Shown in pieces: positions 8,695 through 18,054 of a DNA stretch of 43,188 bases. The position numbers and the translations under genes were made by a program. Source of the stretch: Collinsella sp. AF08-23. GTDB lineage: Bacteria > Actinomycetota > Coriobacteriia > Coriobacteriales > Coriobacteriaceae. Under the pieces are notes generated by a model. That model was not told the DNA's origin and searched no databases. It saw nothing but the letters and a program-made list of their open reading frames with translations. The stretch is from NCBI RefSeq assembly GCF_003479805.1, contig NZ_QUHV01000011.1, positions 37,025-80,212 on the forward strand. The letters run 5' to 3'. Each line of letters begins with the position of its first letter. Within the stretch, counting starts at the first letter, position 1.

Positions 8695-10014
8695 CTAATT
8701 CGCCTCGACGCCTTGTGTCCAATCGGCAATGTCCTCGATGCGGATGACGTTGGCCACCTCGACGGCCGCAGCGGCGCCAGAGAGCGCCCCAAGCGCGGCG
8801 AACATGTTTCCCTCACGGCAGGTGTTGGTGAGCAGTGCAAACGATCCGTTCTCACGCGGGATGACGCGTTCGACAGTGACGCCGTGTTGATTGAGAACCT
8901 CTGTGGCGCCCGTCGCGACACCGTCCGTGCCGTCAGCGGTCAGGCGCACGTAGTAGCGGGTCTCGAGGTCCGCCACGTTGCGGATGGGAAGCTCGCGTGC
9001 GAAGGGCGCGGGTTCGGGCAGGGGCTTCACGCCCGCGGAGATGTCCTCGGCGAGATTCATGACGTCGCCCACGATGGCACTCGCGGTGGGGAAGGCGCCC
9101 GCGCCGGCACCGTAGAACATGGTTTCGCCCACGGCATCGCCCACCACGTACACGGCGTTCATGGCGCCGTTCACGCCGGCGAGCGGGTGGCTCGCGGGGA
9201 TCATGGCGGGGTGCACGCGGATATCCACGCCCTCATCGGTGCGGCGTCCGATGGCGAGCATCTTGATGGCGTAGCCGAGCTCGCGCGCGACCTCGATATC
9301 CTCAGCGGAAATCTTGCGGATGCCCTGCATATACACATCGTCGGTGGTGATGCGCGTGGTAAAGCCGATGGAGGAGAGGATGGCGATCTTGCTCGCGGCG
9401 TCGAAGCCATCGACGTCTGCGGTGGGATCGGCCTCGGCGTAGCCCAGGCGCTGGGCGTCGGCCAGGACCTCCTCGTAGCCCAGGCCCTCGGTCGTCATGC
9501 GCGAGAGGATGTAGTTGGTGGTGCCGTTCACGATACCGGCGATGGCAAGGATGTTGTTGCCGGTGAGGTCGTGCTCGAGCGTGCCCACGATGGGGATGCC
9601 GCCGCCGCAGGACGCCTCGCAGCGCAGCTGAACGCCCGCGGCGCTGGCGGCACCCGCAAGTTCGGCCATATGGCGGCCGAGCAGGGCCTTGTTAGCCGAG
9701 ACGACATGCTTGCCGGCGGCAAAGGCCTCCGTGAAGATCTCGGTCGCGGGATGCTCTCCGCCGATGACCTCGACGACGATGTCGATGCGCGGGTCACTTA
9801 CGACGTCACGCCAATCGGTGGTGAATTGCTCCGCGGTGACTCCGAGTTCGCGGGCGCGCGACTCGTCGAGGCCGCAGGCGCGGGCGATGCGCAGGTCGAT
9901 GCCGTAGGCCCGGCGGTATTTCTCGGCATGGGATTCGATCAGCTGGAAGACGCCGCCACCGACGGTACCCAAGCCGATGAGTCCGACGTTGACGGTGCGG
10001 GTGCTCTGGTGCAT
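8695..10014 (-). CDS. hom: Homoserine dehydrogenase
   Basis: A 439-residue NAD(P)-dependent homoserine dehydrogenase, which reduces aspartate semialdehyde to homoserine for threonine and methionine synthesis. The Rossmann loop GLIGLGTVGGGV is at residues 11-22. Catalytic-domain motifs include SANKALL, EASCGGGIPIV, GIVNGTTNYIL and the conserved YAEADPTADVDGFDAASK. The C-terminal 80 or so residues match an ACT-type regulatory domain, suggesting threonine feedback. The ATG at 10014 has AAAGGAG 7 bases upstream; longer readings have no ribosome site. It is transcribed divergently from livJ. Confidence 0.95.
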   Translation of the reverse strand: MHQSTRTVNVGLIGLGTVGGGVFQLIESHAEKYRRAYGIDLRIARACGLDESRARELGVTAEQFTTDWRDVVSDPRIDIVVEVIGGEHPATEIFTEAFAAGKHVVSANKALLGRHMAELAGAASAAGVQLRCEASCGGGIPIVGTLEHDLTGNNILAIAGIVNGTTNYILSRMTTEGLGYEEVLADAQRLGYAEADPTADVDGFDAASKIAILSSIGFTTRITTDDVYMQGIRKISAEDIEVARELGYAIKMLAIGRRTDEGVDIRVHPAMIPASHPLAGVNGAMNAVYVVGDAVGETMFYGAGAGAFPTASAIVGDVMNLAEDISAGVKPLPEPAPFARELPIRNVADLETRYYVRLTADGTDGVATGATEVLNQHGVTVERVIPRENGSFALLTNTCREGNMFAALGALSGAAAAVEVANVIRIEDIADWTQGVEAN

Positions 10015-10353
10015 GACGCGCTCCTTTATCTGCTGTCGCGCGAATGCGCGCGACGGGGCTGATTCTTGCATAGCCTGCATTTTACCCGCTTGCATACGGA
10101 TGCGGCCTCTGTGCTGCGTAACAACTGTGTTACATGGTGCCTTAGATGCAATCAAGTCCCTACCGAGGCTGATACATGCATATTTTCGGAACGACTTCGC
10201 ATGAATGGGCACGCAATTGTTTCACCGATATTTCGAGGGGATTTTCCTTACTCCGGTATGCTAAAGCGTGTACCCTAGAGCAACCGCGCAAATAAACCCG
10301 CGGGCCAGCTCATCGCCGTGCTTTCAGCCGGCCTCGTTTGAAAGGAGAGCCGC
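10015..10353. other. Divergent hom/livJ intergenic region
   Basis: No gene is seen. A short palindrome, GTAACA-N4-TGTTAC, lies at 10118-10133 and could be an operator for either gene. The half nearer livJ is A/T-richer and should hold its promoter, but I cannot place the boxes with confidence. Confidence 0.3.
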
Positions 10354-11550
10354 ATGTCGTGCCTCACCGGTAAGTCATTCAACCCTGTAATGAATCGCAG
10401 AAGCGTTATCGCGGGCGTAGCAGGTTTGGGGGCTGTAGGTATTCTAGCCGGCTGCTCCGGCAACGAGTCCGAGGGCGGCTCCACCGCTGCCGCTGACGAT
10501 GGCTCCGCGTTCAAGATCGGTGCCATCGGCCCGCTGACGGGCTCCGCCGCGTCGTACGGCACTTCCGTGTGCAACGGCGTCGAGCTCGCCTGTAAGGATT
10601 TCTCCACCGACGACCTCAAGTTCGTCAGCAAGTCCGAGGACGACGTCGCCGACGGCGAGAAGTCCGTCAACGCCTTCAATAGCCTCGCCGACTGGGGCAT
10701 GCAGGCACTCGTCGGCCCCACCACTACCGGCGCTTCGCTTGCCGTGGCCGAGGTCGCCAATCAGGACCCGCAGATGTTCATGATCACCCCGTCCGCCTCG
10801 AGCCCCGATGTCACTGCCGACAAGACCTGCGTGTTCCAGGCCTGCTTCAACGACCCCAACCAGGGTGCCAACGCCGCCACGAAGCTCGCCGAGATGTTCC
10901 CCGACGAGAAGTTCGTCGTGTTCTACAACTCCGGTGACACCTACTCCTCCGGCATCCGCGACGCCTTCGTGGCAAAGGCCGAGGAGCTCAAGCTTAACAT
11001 CGTGGATGAGGAGACCTTCAAGGACGATTCCGCCACGAGCTTCACCAACCAGCTCACCAAGGCCAAAGACGCCGGCGCCACGATGATCTTCGCCCCTATC
11101 TACTACACCCCCGCCTCCGTTCTGCTGGCTAACGCCAACGAGATGGGCTATGACGTGAAGATGATGGGCTGCGACGGCATGGATGGTATCTTGGGCGTCG
11201 AGGGCTTCGATACCTCCCTGGCCGAGGGCCTCTACCTCATGACCCCGTTCTCTGCGGACGAGGAGAAGAACGCCGATTTCGTCGCTGCCTACAAGGACGC
11301 TTACGACGAGGTGCCCGATCAGTTCGCCGCCGACGCCTACGACGCGGTCCACGCGGTCTCCCTCGCACTCGCCGAGGCCGGTCTGGGTGCCGACGCCGAT
11401 CCGGCCGACGTCGCCGCCAAGCTGCCCGAGGCAATGACCAAGATCACCGTCGAGGGCCTCACCGGCACCCTCACCTGGAACGACAAGGGTGAGGTCGAGA
11501 AGGACCCGATGGTCTACGTAATCAAGGATGGAAAGTACGTAGCGGCCTAA
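10354..11550 (+). CDS. livJ: Branched-chain amino acid ABC transporter, substrate-binding lipoprotein
   Basis: A 398-residue periplasmic-binding-protein-like lipoprotein (LivJ type). The N-terminus has RRSVIAG (residues 15-21) and a hydrophobic stretch ending in the lipobox LAGC, giving a lipidated Cys34; the paired arginines suggest possible Tat export. The mature protein begins the type I binding fold with IGAIGPLTGSAASYGTS, and WGMQALVGPTTTGASLA and FVVFYNSGDTYSSG are also typical. The ATG at 10354 has AAAGGAG 6 bases upstream, while a second Met at residue 13 has none. It would capture Leu/Ile/Val or related amino acids at the cell surface. It leads the liv operon. Confidence 0.95.
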   Translation: MSCLTGKSFNPVMNRRSVIAGVAGLGAVGILAGCSGNESEGGSTAAADDGSAFKIGAIGPLTGSAASYGTSVCNGVELACKDFSTDDLKFVSKSEDDVADGEKSVNAFNSLADWGMQALVGPTTTGASLAVAEVANQDPQMFMITPSASSPDVTADKTCVFQACFNDPNQGANAATKLAEMFPDEKFVVFYNSGDTYSSGIRDAFVAKAEELKLNIVDEETFKDDSATSFTNQLTKAKDAGATMIFAPIYYTPASVLLANANEMGYDVKMMGCDGMDGILGVEGFDTSLAEGLYLMTPFSADEEKNADFVAAYKDAYDEVPDQFAADAYDAVHAVSLALAEAGLGADADPADVAAKLPEAMTKITVEGLTGTLTWNDKGEVEKDPMVYVIKDGKYVAA

Positions 11551-11594
11551 GCGCCGTCCGTCCTGTGCCGCCGCGCGGTGCATCAAGCTACGAT

Positions 11595-11627
11595 GGGGAC
11601 GGGCCTTTACCGAGGGTCCGTCCCTTT
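11595..11627 (+). terminator. Partial terminator or processing hairpin between livJ and livH
   Basis: GGGACGG pairs with CCGTCCC across a loop, followed by TTTGCC. Such hairpins commonly allow more binding protein than permease to be made. The T-run is weak, so read-through is expected. Confidence 0.5.
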
Positions 11628-11673
11628 GCCTGTTGCGCCATGCGGCGCGTGAAAGAAGAAAGGGGGAGAGACT

Positions 11674-12555
11674 ATGACGGTCTTTTTGCAGTACCTCGTC
11701 AACGGCCTGTCGATGGGAAGCGTCTATGCCATCATCGCCCTGGGCTATACCATGGTGTACGGCATCGCCAAGATGCTCAACTTCGCCCACGGAGACGTCA
11801 TCATGATCGGCGCCTATATCTCGTTCGTGGTGACCTCGTACATGGGGCTGCCGGCGATCGTGTCGGTCATCGCCGCCGTCGCCGTCTGCACGGCGCTCGG
11901 CATTCTCATTGAGGGGCTTGCGTACAAGCCCTTGCGCCAGGCCGGCCCGCTTGCCGTGCTGATCACCGCCATCGGTGTGTCCTATTTCCTGCAGAACGCA
12001 GCGCAGCTCATCTGGGGCGCCACGCCCAAGAACTTCACGTCCATCGTGAGCTTCCCGGTACCGGCGTTCCTCAAGGCTTATAACGTCTCGGCGGTCTCGC
12101 TCGTCACGGTGATCGCCTGCCTGCTTATCATGGCGGGTCTCATGTGGTTCACCGGAAAGACCAAGATGGGCAAGGCCATGCGTGCGGTCTCCGAGGATAA
12201 AGCGGCCGCCCAGCTTATGGGCATCAATGTCAACCGCACCATCTCCATGACCTTCGCCATCGGTTCGGCGCTCGCCGCCATCGCCGGTGTCCTGCTGTGC
12301 TCCTACTCCCCGGTGCTCCAGCCCACCACGGGTTCCATGCCCGGCATCAAGGCCTTCACCGCTGCCGTTTTCGGCGGCATCGGCTCGATCCCCGGCGCCT
12401 TTGTGGGCGGCATCCTGCTCGGCATCATCGAGGCAATGGCCCAGGCCTATATCTCCACGAGCCTCGCCAACTCCATCGTGTTCGGCGTGCTCATCGTGGT
12501 GCTGCTCGTCAAGCCCGCCGGTCTGTTCGGCAAGTACGTCCCCGAGAAGGTGTAG
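11674..12555 (+). CDS. livH: Branched-chain amino acid ABC transporter permease LivH
   Basis: A 293-residue integral membrane permease with about eight hydrophobic spans. The opening LVNGLSMGSVYAIIALGYTMVYGIAKMLNFAHGD is characteristic of LivH. It also has MRAVSEDKAAAQLMGINVNR, which contains the loop that contacts the ATPases. It forms the membrane channel with LivM. The ATG at 11674 has a purine-rich AGGGGGAG upstream. It lies 4 bases from livM. Confidence 0.95.
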   Translation: MTVFLQYLVNGLSMGSVYAIIALGYTMVYGIAKMLNFAHGDVIMIGAYISFVVTSYMGLPAIVSVIAAVAVCTALGILIEGLAYKPLRQAGPLAVLITAIGVSYFLQNAAQLIWGATPKNFTSIVSFPVPAFLKAYNVSAVSLVTVIACLLIMAGLMWFTGKTKMGKAMRAVSEDKAAAQLMGINVNRTISMTFAIGSALAAIAGVLLCSYSPVLQPTTGSMPGIKAFTAAVFGGIGSIPGAFVGGILLGIIEAMAQAYISTSLANSIVFGVLIVVLLVKPAGLFGKYVPEKV

Positions 12556-12559
12556 CGCC

Positions 12560-13642
12560 ATGTTTAAGTTCCTCCAGAACAAGAAGACGCGCAGTGACTT
12601 TTTGACGTACGCCCTAGTCATCCTCGCGTTCATCGTCGTGTCCTTCCTCAAGGACGCCGGTATGATCCCGCGCATGATCGCGGGCCAGCTCGTGCCCATC
12701 TGCGCCTATATTGTCATGGCCATCTCCCTCAACCTCGTCGTCGGTGTCGCGGGCGACCTGTCGCTCGGCCATGCGGGCTTCATGAGCGTGGGCGCATACA
12801 GCGGCATCGTCGCCGCGATGAGCCTTTCCGAGGCGATTCCCAATGACACGGTCCGTCTCGTGATCGCGCTCATCGTGGGTGCCGCCTGCGCCGCCCTTGC
12901 CGGATTCCTCATTGGCATCCCGGTTTTGCGCCTGTCCGGCGATTACCTCGCCATTGTGACACTCGCGTTTGGCGAGATCATCAAAGAGGTCGTCACCTGT
13001 CTGATCGTGGGCGTGGACGAGCGCGGACTCCACGTGCTGTTCAATCTCACGGGCAAGCTCACGGTCGATAACCTCGGCCTTTCCGAGACCGGCGTCGCCA
13101 TTATCAAGGGCGCGCAGGGAGCTTCGGGCACGGATATGATCTCGACGTTATTCGCCGGCTTCGTGCTGGTCATGGTCGCACTCGTGATCGTGCTCAACCT
13201 CGTGCGCAGCCGTACCGGCCGCGCCATCCTAGCCGTGCGCGACAACCGCATCGCCGCGGAGTCCGTGGGCATTTCCACTACTAAGTACCGTATGATCGCC
13301 TTTGTGGTCTCCGCCGCCCTCGCAGGTGCCGCGGGTGCGCTGTTCGGCAACAGCTTCTCACAGCTGTCCGCCACCAAGTTCGATTTCAACATGTCCATTC
13401 TCATTTTGGTCTTCGTCGTCCTGGGTGGATTGGGCAACATGCGCGGCTCGATCATCGCCGCGACGATCCTCACCATCTTGCCCGAAGCGCTGCGTCAGTT
13501 CTCCGACTACCGCATGCTTGTCTACGCCATCGTGCTGATCCTCGTGATGATCGGTACCAACAACGACTCGCTCAAGAACCTGGTGGCCCGCGTTATCCCC
13601 AAGCGCAAGACGTCCGAAGAGGAGGTGTCGGCAGATGCCTAA
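12560..13642 (+). CDS. livM: Branched-chain amino acid ABC transporter permease LivM
   Basis: A 360-residue membrane permease, partner of LivH. Family motifs are GDLSLGHAGFMSVGAY near the second span and GRAILAVRDNRIAAESVGIS, the ATPase-coupling loop, followed by GGLGNMRGSIIAA. The ATG at 12560 immediately follows livH, with GAAGG upstream. Its last 8 bases overlap livG, indicating tight coupling. The C-terminal tail is charged and cytoplasmic. Confidence 0.95.
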   Translation: MFKFLQNKKTRSDFLTYALVILAFIVVSFLKDAGMIPRMIAGQLVPICAYIVMAISLNLVVGVAGDLSLGHAGFMSVGAYSGIVAAMSLSEAIPNDTVRLVIALIVGAACAALAGFLIGIPVLRLSGDYLAIVTLAFGEIIKEVVTCLIVGVDERGLHVLFNLTGKLTVDNLGLSETGVAIIKGAQGASGTDMISTLFAGFVLVMVALVIVLNLVRSRTGRAILAVRDNRIAAESVGISTTKYRMIAFVVSAALAGAAGALFGNSFSQLSATKFDFNMSILILVFVVLGGLGNMRGSIIAATILTILPEALRQFSDYRMLVYAIVLILVMIGTNNDSLKNLVARVIPKRKTSEEEVSADA

Positions 13643-14486
13643 GTTCGAATTCGAGCGCGGCAAGATGGTGCCGGTCCCCAGCCACTCCATCGTGCCTGAG
13701 CGCGATGTCGATTCCGCTCCCGTTCTCGAGGCCTTGCACCTGGGCATCGATTTCGGCGGCCTCAAGGCGGTCGAGGACTTCAACCTCACCATTGGCAAGA
13801 CCGAGATCGCCGGACTCATCGGTCCCAACGGAGCAGGTAAGACCACGGTGTTCAATCTGCTCACCAAGGTGTACGCTCCCACCCGCGGCACCATTCTGCT
13901 TAACGGCAACGATACGAGCGGCAAGTCCGTCTACCAGGTCAACCGCATGGGCATCGCCCGCACGTTCCAGAACATCCGCCTGTTCAACACCATGACGGTG
14001 GAGGAAAACGTCAAGGTCGGCCTGCACAACACCAAGGCCTACTCCACGCTCTCGGGCATCCTGCGCACGCCGGCGTACTGGCGTCGCGAGGCCGAGGCGC
14101 ACGAGCGCGCCCTCGAGCTGCTGTCAATCTTCGACATGCAGGATCTCGCCAATCATCAGGCGGGGAGCCTCCCTTACGGTGCCCAGCGCCGCCTGGAGAT
14201 CGTGCGCGCGCTCGCCACGAACCCGAGCCTGCTGCTGCTCGACGAGCCCGCCGCCGGCATGAACCCCTCCGAGACCGCCGAGCTCATGGAGAATATCGTC
14301 AAGATCCGTGATACCTTCAACATTGCGATCATGCTCATCGAGCACGACATGAGCCTCGTCATGAACATCTGCGAGGGCATCTGCGTGCTGAACTTTGGCA
14401 AGGTCATCGCCAAGGGCACGCCCGAGGAGATCCAGAGCAACGAGGCGGTCATCGAGGCGTACCTCGGCAAGCAGAAGGAGGCGTAA
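13635..14486 (+). CDS. livG: Branched-chain amino acid ABC transporter ATPase LivG
   Basis: A 283-residue ABC ATPase. It has Walker A GPNGAGKTT, the LivG-type ARTFQNIRLF segment, the signature-like SLPYGAQRRLEIVRAL, Walker B LLLLDEPAAGMN and the extended C-terminus AYLGK of the BCAA subfamily. It has an extra N-terminal tail of about 30 residues before the ABC core. The start at 13635 has GAGGAGG inside livM and overlaps it by 8 bases. Confidence 0.95.
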   Translation: MPKFEFERGKMVPVPSHSIVPERDVDSAPVLEALHLGIDFGGLKAVEDFNLTIGKTEIAGLIGPNGAGKTTVFNLLTKVYAPTRGTILLNGNDTSGKSVYQVNRMGIARTFQNIRLFNTMTVEENVKVGLHNTKAYSTLSGILRTPAYWRREAEAHERALELLSIFDMQDLANHQAGSLPYGAQRRLEIVRALATNPSLLLLDEPAAGMNPSETAELMENIVKIRDTFNIAIMLIEHDMSLVMNICEGICVLNFGKVIAKGTPEEIQSNEAVIEAYLGKQKEA

Positions 14487-14491
14487 AGACG

Positions 14492-15217
14492 ATGGCTGCG
14501 GACACTGCCAACAAGGTCCTCGAAGTCGAGGACATCAACGTCTACTACGGCGCGATCCACGCCATCAAGGACGTCTCGTTTGAGGTCCATGAGGGCGAGA
14601 TCGTCGCGCTCATCGGCGCAAACGGCGCCGGCAAGTCCACGACGCTCAAGACGCTCTCGGGCCTGCTGCGCTCGAGTACGGGTTCGATCGAGTTCATGGG
14701 CGAGGACATCATGCATGTCCCCGCAGATAAGCTCGTCGAGCGCGGTCTGGCGCATGTGCCCGAGGGCAGGCGCGTCTTCGCCCAGATGAGTGTCGAGGAG
14801 AATCTCGAGATGGGCGCCTACACCCGTCCCAACTCCGAGATCGCCCCCGGGCTCGAGCGCGTCTATGCGCACTTCCCGCGCCTCAAGGAGCGCCGCCGCC
14901 AGGTCGCAGGCACGCTTTCCGGCGGCGAGCAGCAGATGCTCGCCATGGGTCGCGCGCTCATGAGCGCACCCAAGTTGCTGATGCTCGATGAGCCCTCCAT
15001 GGGCCTCGCCCCCATCTTGATCGAGCAGATCTTCCAGATCGTGAAGGACCTGCATGCCGCTGGTACCACGATCCTACTCGTTGAGCAGAACGCCCAGATG
15101 GCGCTCTCCATCGCCTCGCGCGCCTACGTCATGGAGACGGGCCACGTGACCCTTTCGGGCACCGGTGACGAGCTGCTCCACAACGACGACGTTCGTCGCG
15201 CCTACCTTGGAGGGTGA
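14492..15217 (+). CDS. livF: Branched-chain amino acid ABC transporter ATPase LivF
   Basis: A 241-residue ABC ATPase that pairs with LivG. It shows Walker A GANGAGKST, the signature LSGGEQQMLAMGRAL, Walker B LLMLDEPSMGLAP and the H-loop region ILLVEQNAQMAL. The ending RRAYLGG is typical of LivF. GAAGGAGG overlaps the livG end, 9 bases before the ATG. It is the last gene of the liv operon. Confidence 0.95.
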   Translation: MAADTANKVLEVEDINVYYGAIHAIKDVSFEVHEGEIVALIGANGAGKSTTLKTLSGLLRSSTGSIEFMGEDIMHVPADKLVERGLAHVPEGRRVFAQMSVEENLEMGAYTRPNSEIAPGLERVYAHFPRLKERRRQVAGTLSGGEQQMLAMGRALMSAPKLLMLDEPSMGLAPILIEQIFQIVKDLHAAGTTILLVEQNAQMALSIASRAYVMETGHVTLSGTGDELLHNDDVRRAYLGG

Positions 15218-15294
15218 CGCCCCCCCATACGGTCCACGCCATCCCGCCCTCGGCGCGAGGGGCCCTGCCCGCCCGCTCGCGCCGAAACCCCATC

Positions 15295-15329
15295 GCGCGC
15301 CCCCCTCATGCCATCCGACGGGGGCGCGC
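15295..15329 (+). terminator. Possible terminator hairpin after livF
   Basis: GCGCGCCCCC and GGGGGCGCGC form a 10-bp stem with a 14-base loop. No T-run follows. The remaining bases to 15543 hold no recognisable gene or riboswitch. Confidence 0.4.
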
Positions 15330-15542
15330 CCATCTGCATCGATGTCCCGCGGACCCTGTCGCCCGGGCGCTTCCCCCGATGTGCGCCGCGGGCCTCGAAA
15401 GATCGCCGCACGGGCGAGATTCTCGCAGTTCCATGGCTTGGATTCCAGTAAAGTTGAGGGGTTGGAAATCCGCAGCGTGCCCTAAGGGGGCTCTCGATCT
15501 TAAACTCGCGAGGTCGGGGAGTTGCACAGGAAGGAGTCTTGA

Positions 15543-16874
15543 ATGACCGAAAAGGTTTCAACGGGGGAAAAGGGCGAACTTTTCAAACTCGACGGTAAGC
15601 CGTCGTTTGGAGAGGCGTTCCCGCAGGCCATGCAGCACGTCCTTGCCATGCTCGTGGGCAACATCACGCCGCCCATGCTCATCGCCGGTACCTGTGGCCT
15701 TTCCGCCGCCGACCAGACCATGCTCATGCAGTCCGCGATGATCATCGGCGGGCTTACCACGCTTGTGCAGCTGTTCCCGGTGCTCGGGTTCGGCATGGGG
15801 CTGCCGAGCGTCATGGGTGTCGCGTTTGCGTACATGCCCATTCTTACCACGATTGGCATGCAGTACGGTATCGCCGCGATCTTTGGTGCCCAGCTCGTGG
15901 CGGCGTTCGTCTCGATTTTCATCGGCATGTTCATCGGCAAGATCCGTAAGTTCTTCCCGCCCATCGTGTGCGGCACGGTCGTGCTCGCCATCGGCCTGTC
16001 GCTCTATACCACCGCCATCAATTACTTTGGCGGCGGCGCAGGCGCCAAGGCCGCAGGGACCTTCGGCTCTCCCGAGTTCTGGATCCTCGCGGCGGTCACC
16101 CTCGGTGTCACGCTGGCCTGCAGCCTGTTCGGCAAGGGATACATCAAGATCTCCGGCATGGTCATTGGCGTGGGCGTGGGCTACGTGGTCGCGCTCATCA
16201 TGGGAGGCCTGATCGACTTCACGCCGGTCGCCGAGTCCGCGATCATCTCTGCGCCCATCCCGCTACACTTTGGTCTCGAGTTCCACCCCGACGCGATCAT
16301 CATGATGATCCTTATGTACATCGTCCAGGCCGTGCAGACCATCGGCGATGTGTCCTCCACCACCATGGGTGGCTTTGGTCGCGACGCGAAGGACACCGAA
16401 CTTGGCGGCGCCATCAAGGGCCAGGGCATCTGCGGCATGATCGGCGCGCTCATCGGCGGCCTGCCCACCGATCCGTTCAGCCAGAACGTCGGCCTCATCT
16501 GCACCACCAAGGTCGTCGCCAAGCGCGTGTTCGCCATCGTGTCCGGCATCATGCTCGTCGCGGGCTTCTGCCCCAAGCTCATGTCGCTCATTGCCACGGT
16601 CCCGCAGCCGGTGCTCGGTGGCGCGACCATCACGGTGTTCGCCGCCATTACGCTCTCCGGTATCCAGCTCATTTCCGAGCAGCCGCTCAACTACCGTAAC
16701 CGCATGATCGTGGGCATCTCGCTCGCGTTGGGCGTCGGCATCGCCAGCGTGCCCGAGATCCTGCAGTTCGCTCCGCAGCTTGTGCAGAACGTCTTTGGCA
16801 GCTCGCTCGTGGTTGCCTTCATCGTCGCCTTTGTGCTGAACATGATCGTTCCCGAGGACGATAGCGAGGAATAA
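15543..16874 (+). CDS. NCS2 family nucleobase:cation symporter (xanthine/uracil/urate permease)
   Basis: A 443-residue membrane permease of the NCS2 (nucleobase-ascorbate) family. It carries QHVLAMLVGNITPP in the first span, a central VQAVQTIGDVSSTT containing the Q-x-x-x-x-x-D-type substrate motif region, and the family signature GLPTDPFSQNVGLICTTKV. About 12-14 spans are visible. Members import xanthine, urate, uracil or guanine with a cation. Standing just upstream of the molybdenum hydroxylase locus it is a plausible importer of that enzyme's purine substrate, but this is inferred from position only. The ATG has AAGGAG 7 bases upstream. Confidence 0.93.
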   Translation: MTEKVSTGEKGELFKLDGKPSFGEAFPQAMQHVLAMLVGNITPPMLIAGTCGLSAADQTMLMQSAMIIGGLTTLVQLFPVLGFGMGLPSVMGVAFAYMPILTTIGMQYGIAAIFGAQLVAAFVSIFIGMFIGKIRKFFPPIVCGTVVLAIGLSLYTTAINYFGGGAGAKAAGTFGSPEFWILAAVTLGVTLACSLFGKGYIKISGMVIGVGVGYVVALIMGGLIDFTPVAESAIISAPIPLHFGLEFHPDAIIMMILMYIVQAVQTIGDVSSTTMGGFGRDAKDTELGGAIKGQGICGMIGALIGGLPTDPFSQNVGLICTTKVVAKRVFAIVSGIMLVAGFCPKLMSLIATVPQPVLGGATITVFAAITLSGIQLISEQPLNYRNRMIVGISLALGVGIASVPEILQFAPQLVQNVFGSSLVVAFIVAFVLNMIVPEDDSEE

Positions 16875-16958
16875 ATACGCCAAGAGCGCTTCAAACCGAT
16901 AGCTCCTCGAGTTGAAGGGGCTTCGCGCCTAAGGCGGCTCGCGCGCACGGCGCAGTCA

Positions 16959-16993
16959 GGGCCCTTCCGCAATGCGCGGGAGGGCCATTCTTG
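16959..16993 (+). terminator. Terminator of the NCS2 permease gene
   Basis: GGCCCTTCCGC pairs with GCGGGAGGGCC (one G-T pair) across a short loop, followed by ATTCTT. Confidence 0.7.
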
Positions 16994-17308
16994 TCATGAA
17001 TGCGGTTTAATTTCAAACCCCTATACGTTTCGCCGATTGCGCTGATTGCGGTATTTCCCTCTTCGGGAGGGAGCCGAACGGTATTCTTGCGTCGCGGTTA
17101 TAGCTGTCGGCCTCGGAGACTTCTTGGCTTGAGCCGCTTTACAACGAGATTCGTCATGCGCTGTTGCTGTGGGCCTCTTGGGGGAAGGGAGACCGCGAAC
17201 CCAGTTCCGAAAATGACGACTTGCGCGCAAACGGTTGGCGTGTGGCGACCCCATCTTTCGTTTTTTGGGAGATACTGGGGCGATGGATAAGAGTTCGAAG
17301 GGACTTGC
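16994..17308 (+). other. Leader region of the molybdenum hydroxylase locus
   Basis: A 315-base stretch without a supported gene. It holds a UUCG-type hairpin (CCCTC/GAGGG at 17057-17071) flanked by two copies of CGGTATT, and G-rich sequence from 17175 to 17215. A molybdenum-cofactor riboswitch would be expected in such a position, but I could not fit its conserved elements. A GATACT at 17271 is the best -10 candidate. Confidence 0.25.
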
Positions 17309-17953
17309 ATGAAGCTCGGTTGCATTGTCATGGCGTCAGGGGCGGGCGAACGTTTCCGCATGGCAGGAGGCACGGGCTCCAAGTTGCTCACGTCCATCGA
17401 CGGACCGCTTGGTGAAGTTCCGCTTGTGGTCCAGACGGCGGCGAGCGTGCCTGATGACCTATTCGAAATTGCGGTTGTTGCCTGGCGGTCTGAGGTCGAC
17501 TCGGTCGTGCGGTTCGCGGGGCTCAACGTCGCCGTGGTGAGCCCCTGCGTCGATATCCAGCCGCGGAGGAGCGACACGGTTCGTGCCGGCGCCGCCTATG
17601 CCGATGCGCGAGGCTGGGACGGCGTTCTGTTTCTTCCGGGTGACCAGCCATTGGTGATGCGTGAGAGTTTCCGTGCCCTTGCGGAGGCGTTCACACGCGA
17701 TCCCTCGCGAGCATGCCGTTTGAGTTGGCGCGGCGTTCCGGGCTCTCCCGTGCTTTTTCCCGCACGTTGCATTCCGGTGCTTATGGCGTTGCAGGGCTCC
17801 GATGGGGGCTCATCGCTCTTCAGGTCGGGGGAGCTCGAGGTGTCGTTGACCGAGGCACGAGAAGCGTGCGAACTTATCGACGTCGATATCCCCGCTGATC
17901 TCGAGCGCATCAAGGAAGCATGTCGGCAGCGGCGTCATTTGGAAATCGTATAG
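17309..17953 (+). CDS. mocA: Molybdenum cofactor cytidylyltransferase-like protein (MocA/MobA family)
   Basis: A 214-residue nucleotidyltransferase. The N-terminal loop MASGAGERF (residues 8-16) and the downstream SKLL correspond to the NTP-binding G-x-G-x-R...K signature, although spaced by extra residues. LPGDQPLV near residue 111 holds the metal-binding Asp, and WRGVPGSPVLFPAR resembles the MocA-type substrate segment. MocA adds CMP to molybdopterin for enzymes of the xanthine dehydrogenase family. The ATG has AAGGGA 6 bases upstream. It opens the hydroxylase locus and converges with yqeC across a hairpin. Confidence 0.85.
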   Translation: MKLGCIVMASGAGERFRMAGGTGSKLLTSIDGPLGEVPLVVQTAASVPDDLFEIAVVAWRSEVDSVVRFAGLNVAVVSPCVDIQPRRSDTVRAGAAYADARGWDGVLFLPGDQPLVMRESFRALAEAFTRDPSRACRLSWRGVPGSPVLFPARCIPVLMALQGSDGGSSLFRSGELEVSLTEAREACELIDVDIPADLERIKEACRQRRHLEIV

Positions 17954-17965
17954 GCCGCTTCGGGT

Positions 17966-18013
17966 GAGCGCCTTTCGTGCGTTGCACTCATGTGAAACGG
18001 ACGAAAGGCGCTC
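17966..18013. terminator. Bidirectional terminator-like hairpin between mocA and yqeC
   Basis: A perfect 13-bp inverted repeat, GAGCGCCTTTCGT (17966-17978) with ACGAAAGGCGCTC (18001-18013), lies between the two converging genes. No T-run is present on either strand. Confidence 0.55.
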
Positions 18014-18054
18014 GCTCGGCGAGGGATCGAGTTCGCAAAGCGCGCTCGCGGGAT

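Noticed and set aside
8590..10062. A 490-residue plus-strand ORF opposite hom
   Set aside because: Antisense to homoserine dehydrogenase, which has all its motifs; no family features in the plus reading.
10444..12699. A 751-residue minus-strand ORF across livJ and livH
   Set aside because: It mirrors two well-supported genes and has a His/Asp/Gly-rich composition typical of antisense frames.
15330..15542. Purine or xanthine riboswitch before the NCS2 permease
   Set aside because: No purine-aptamer loop sequences or three-way junction were found.
17000..17300. Molybdenum cofactor riboswitch before mocA
   Set aside because: The position is right, but I could not fit the conserved Moco elements; only a UUCG hairpin and G-rich runs are seen.
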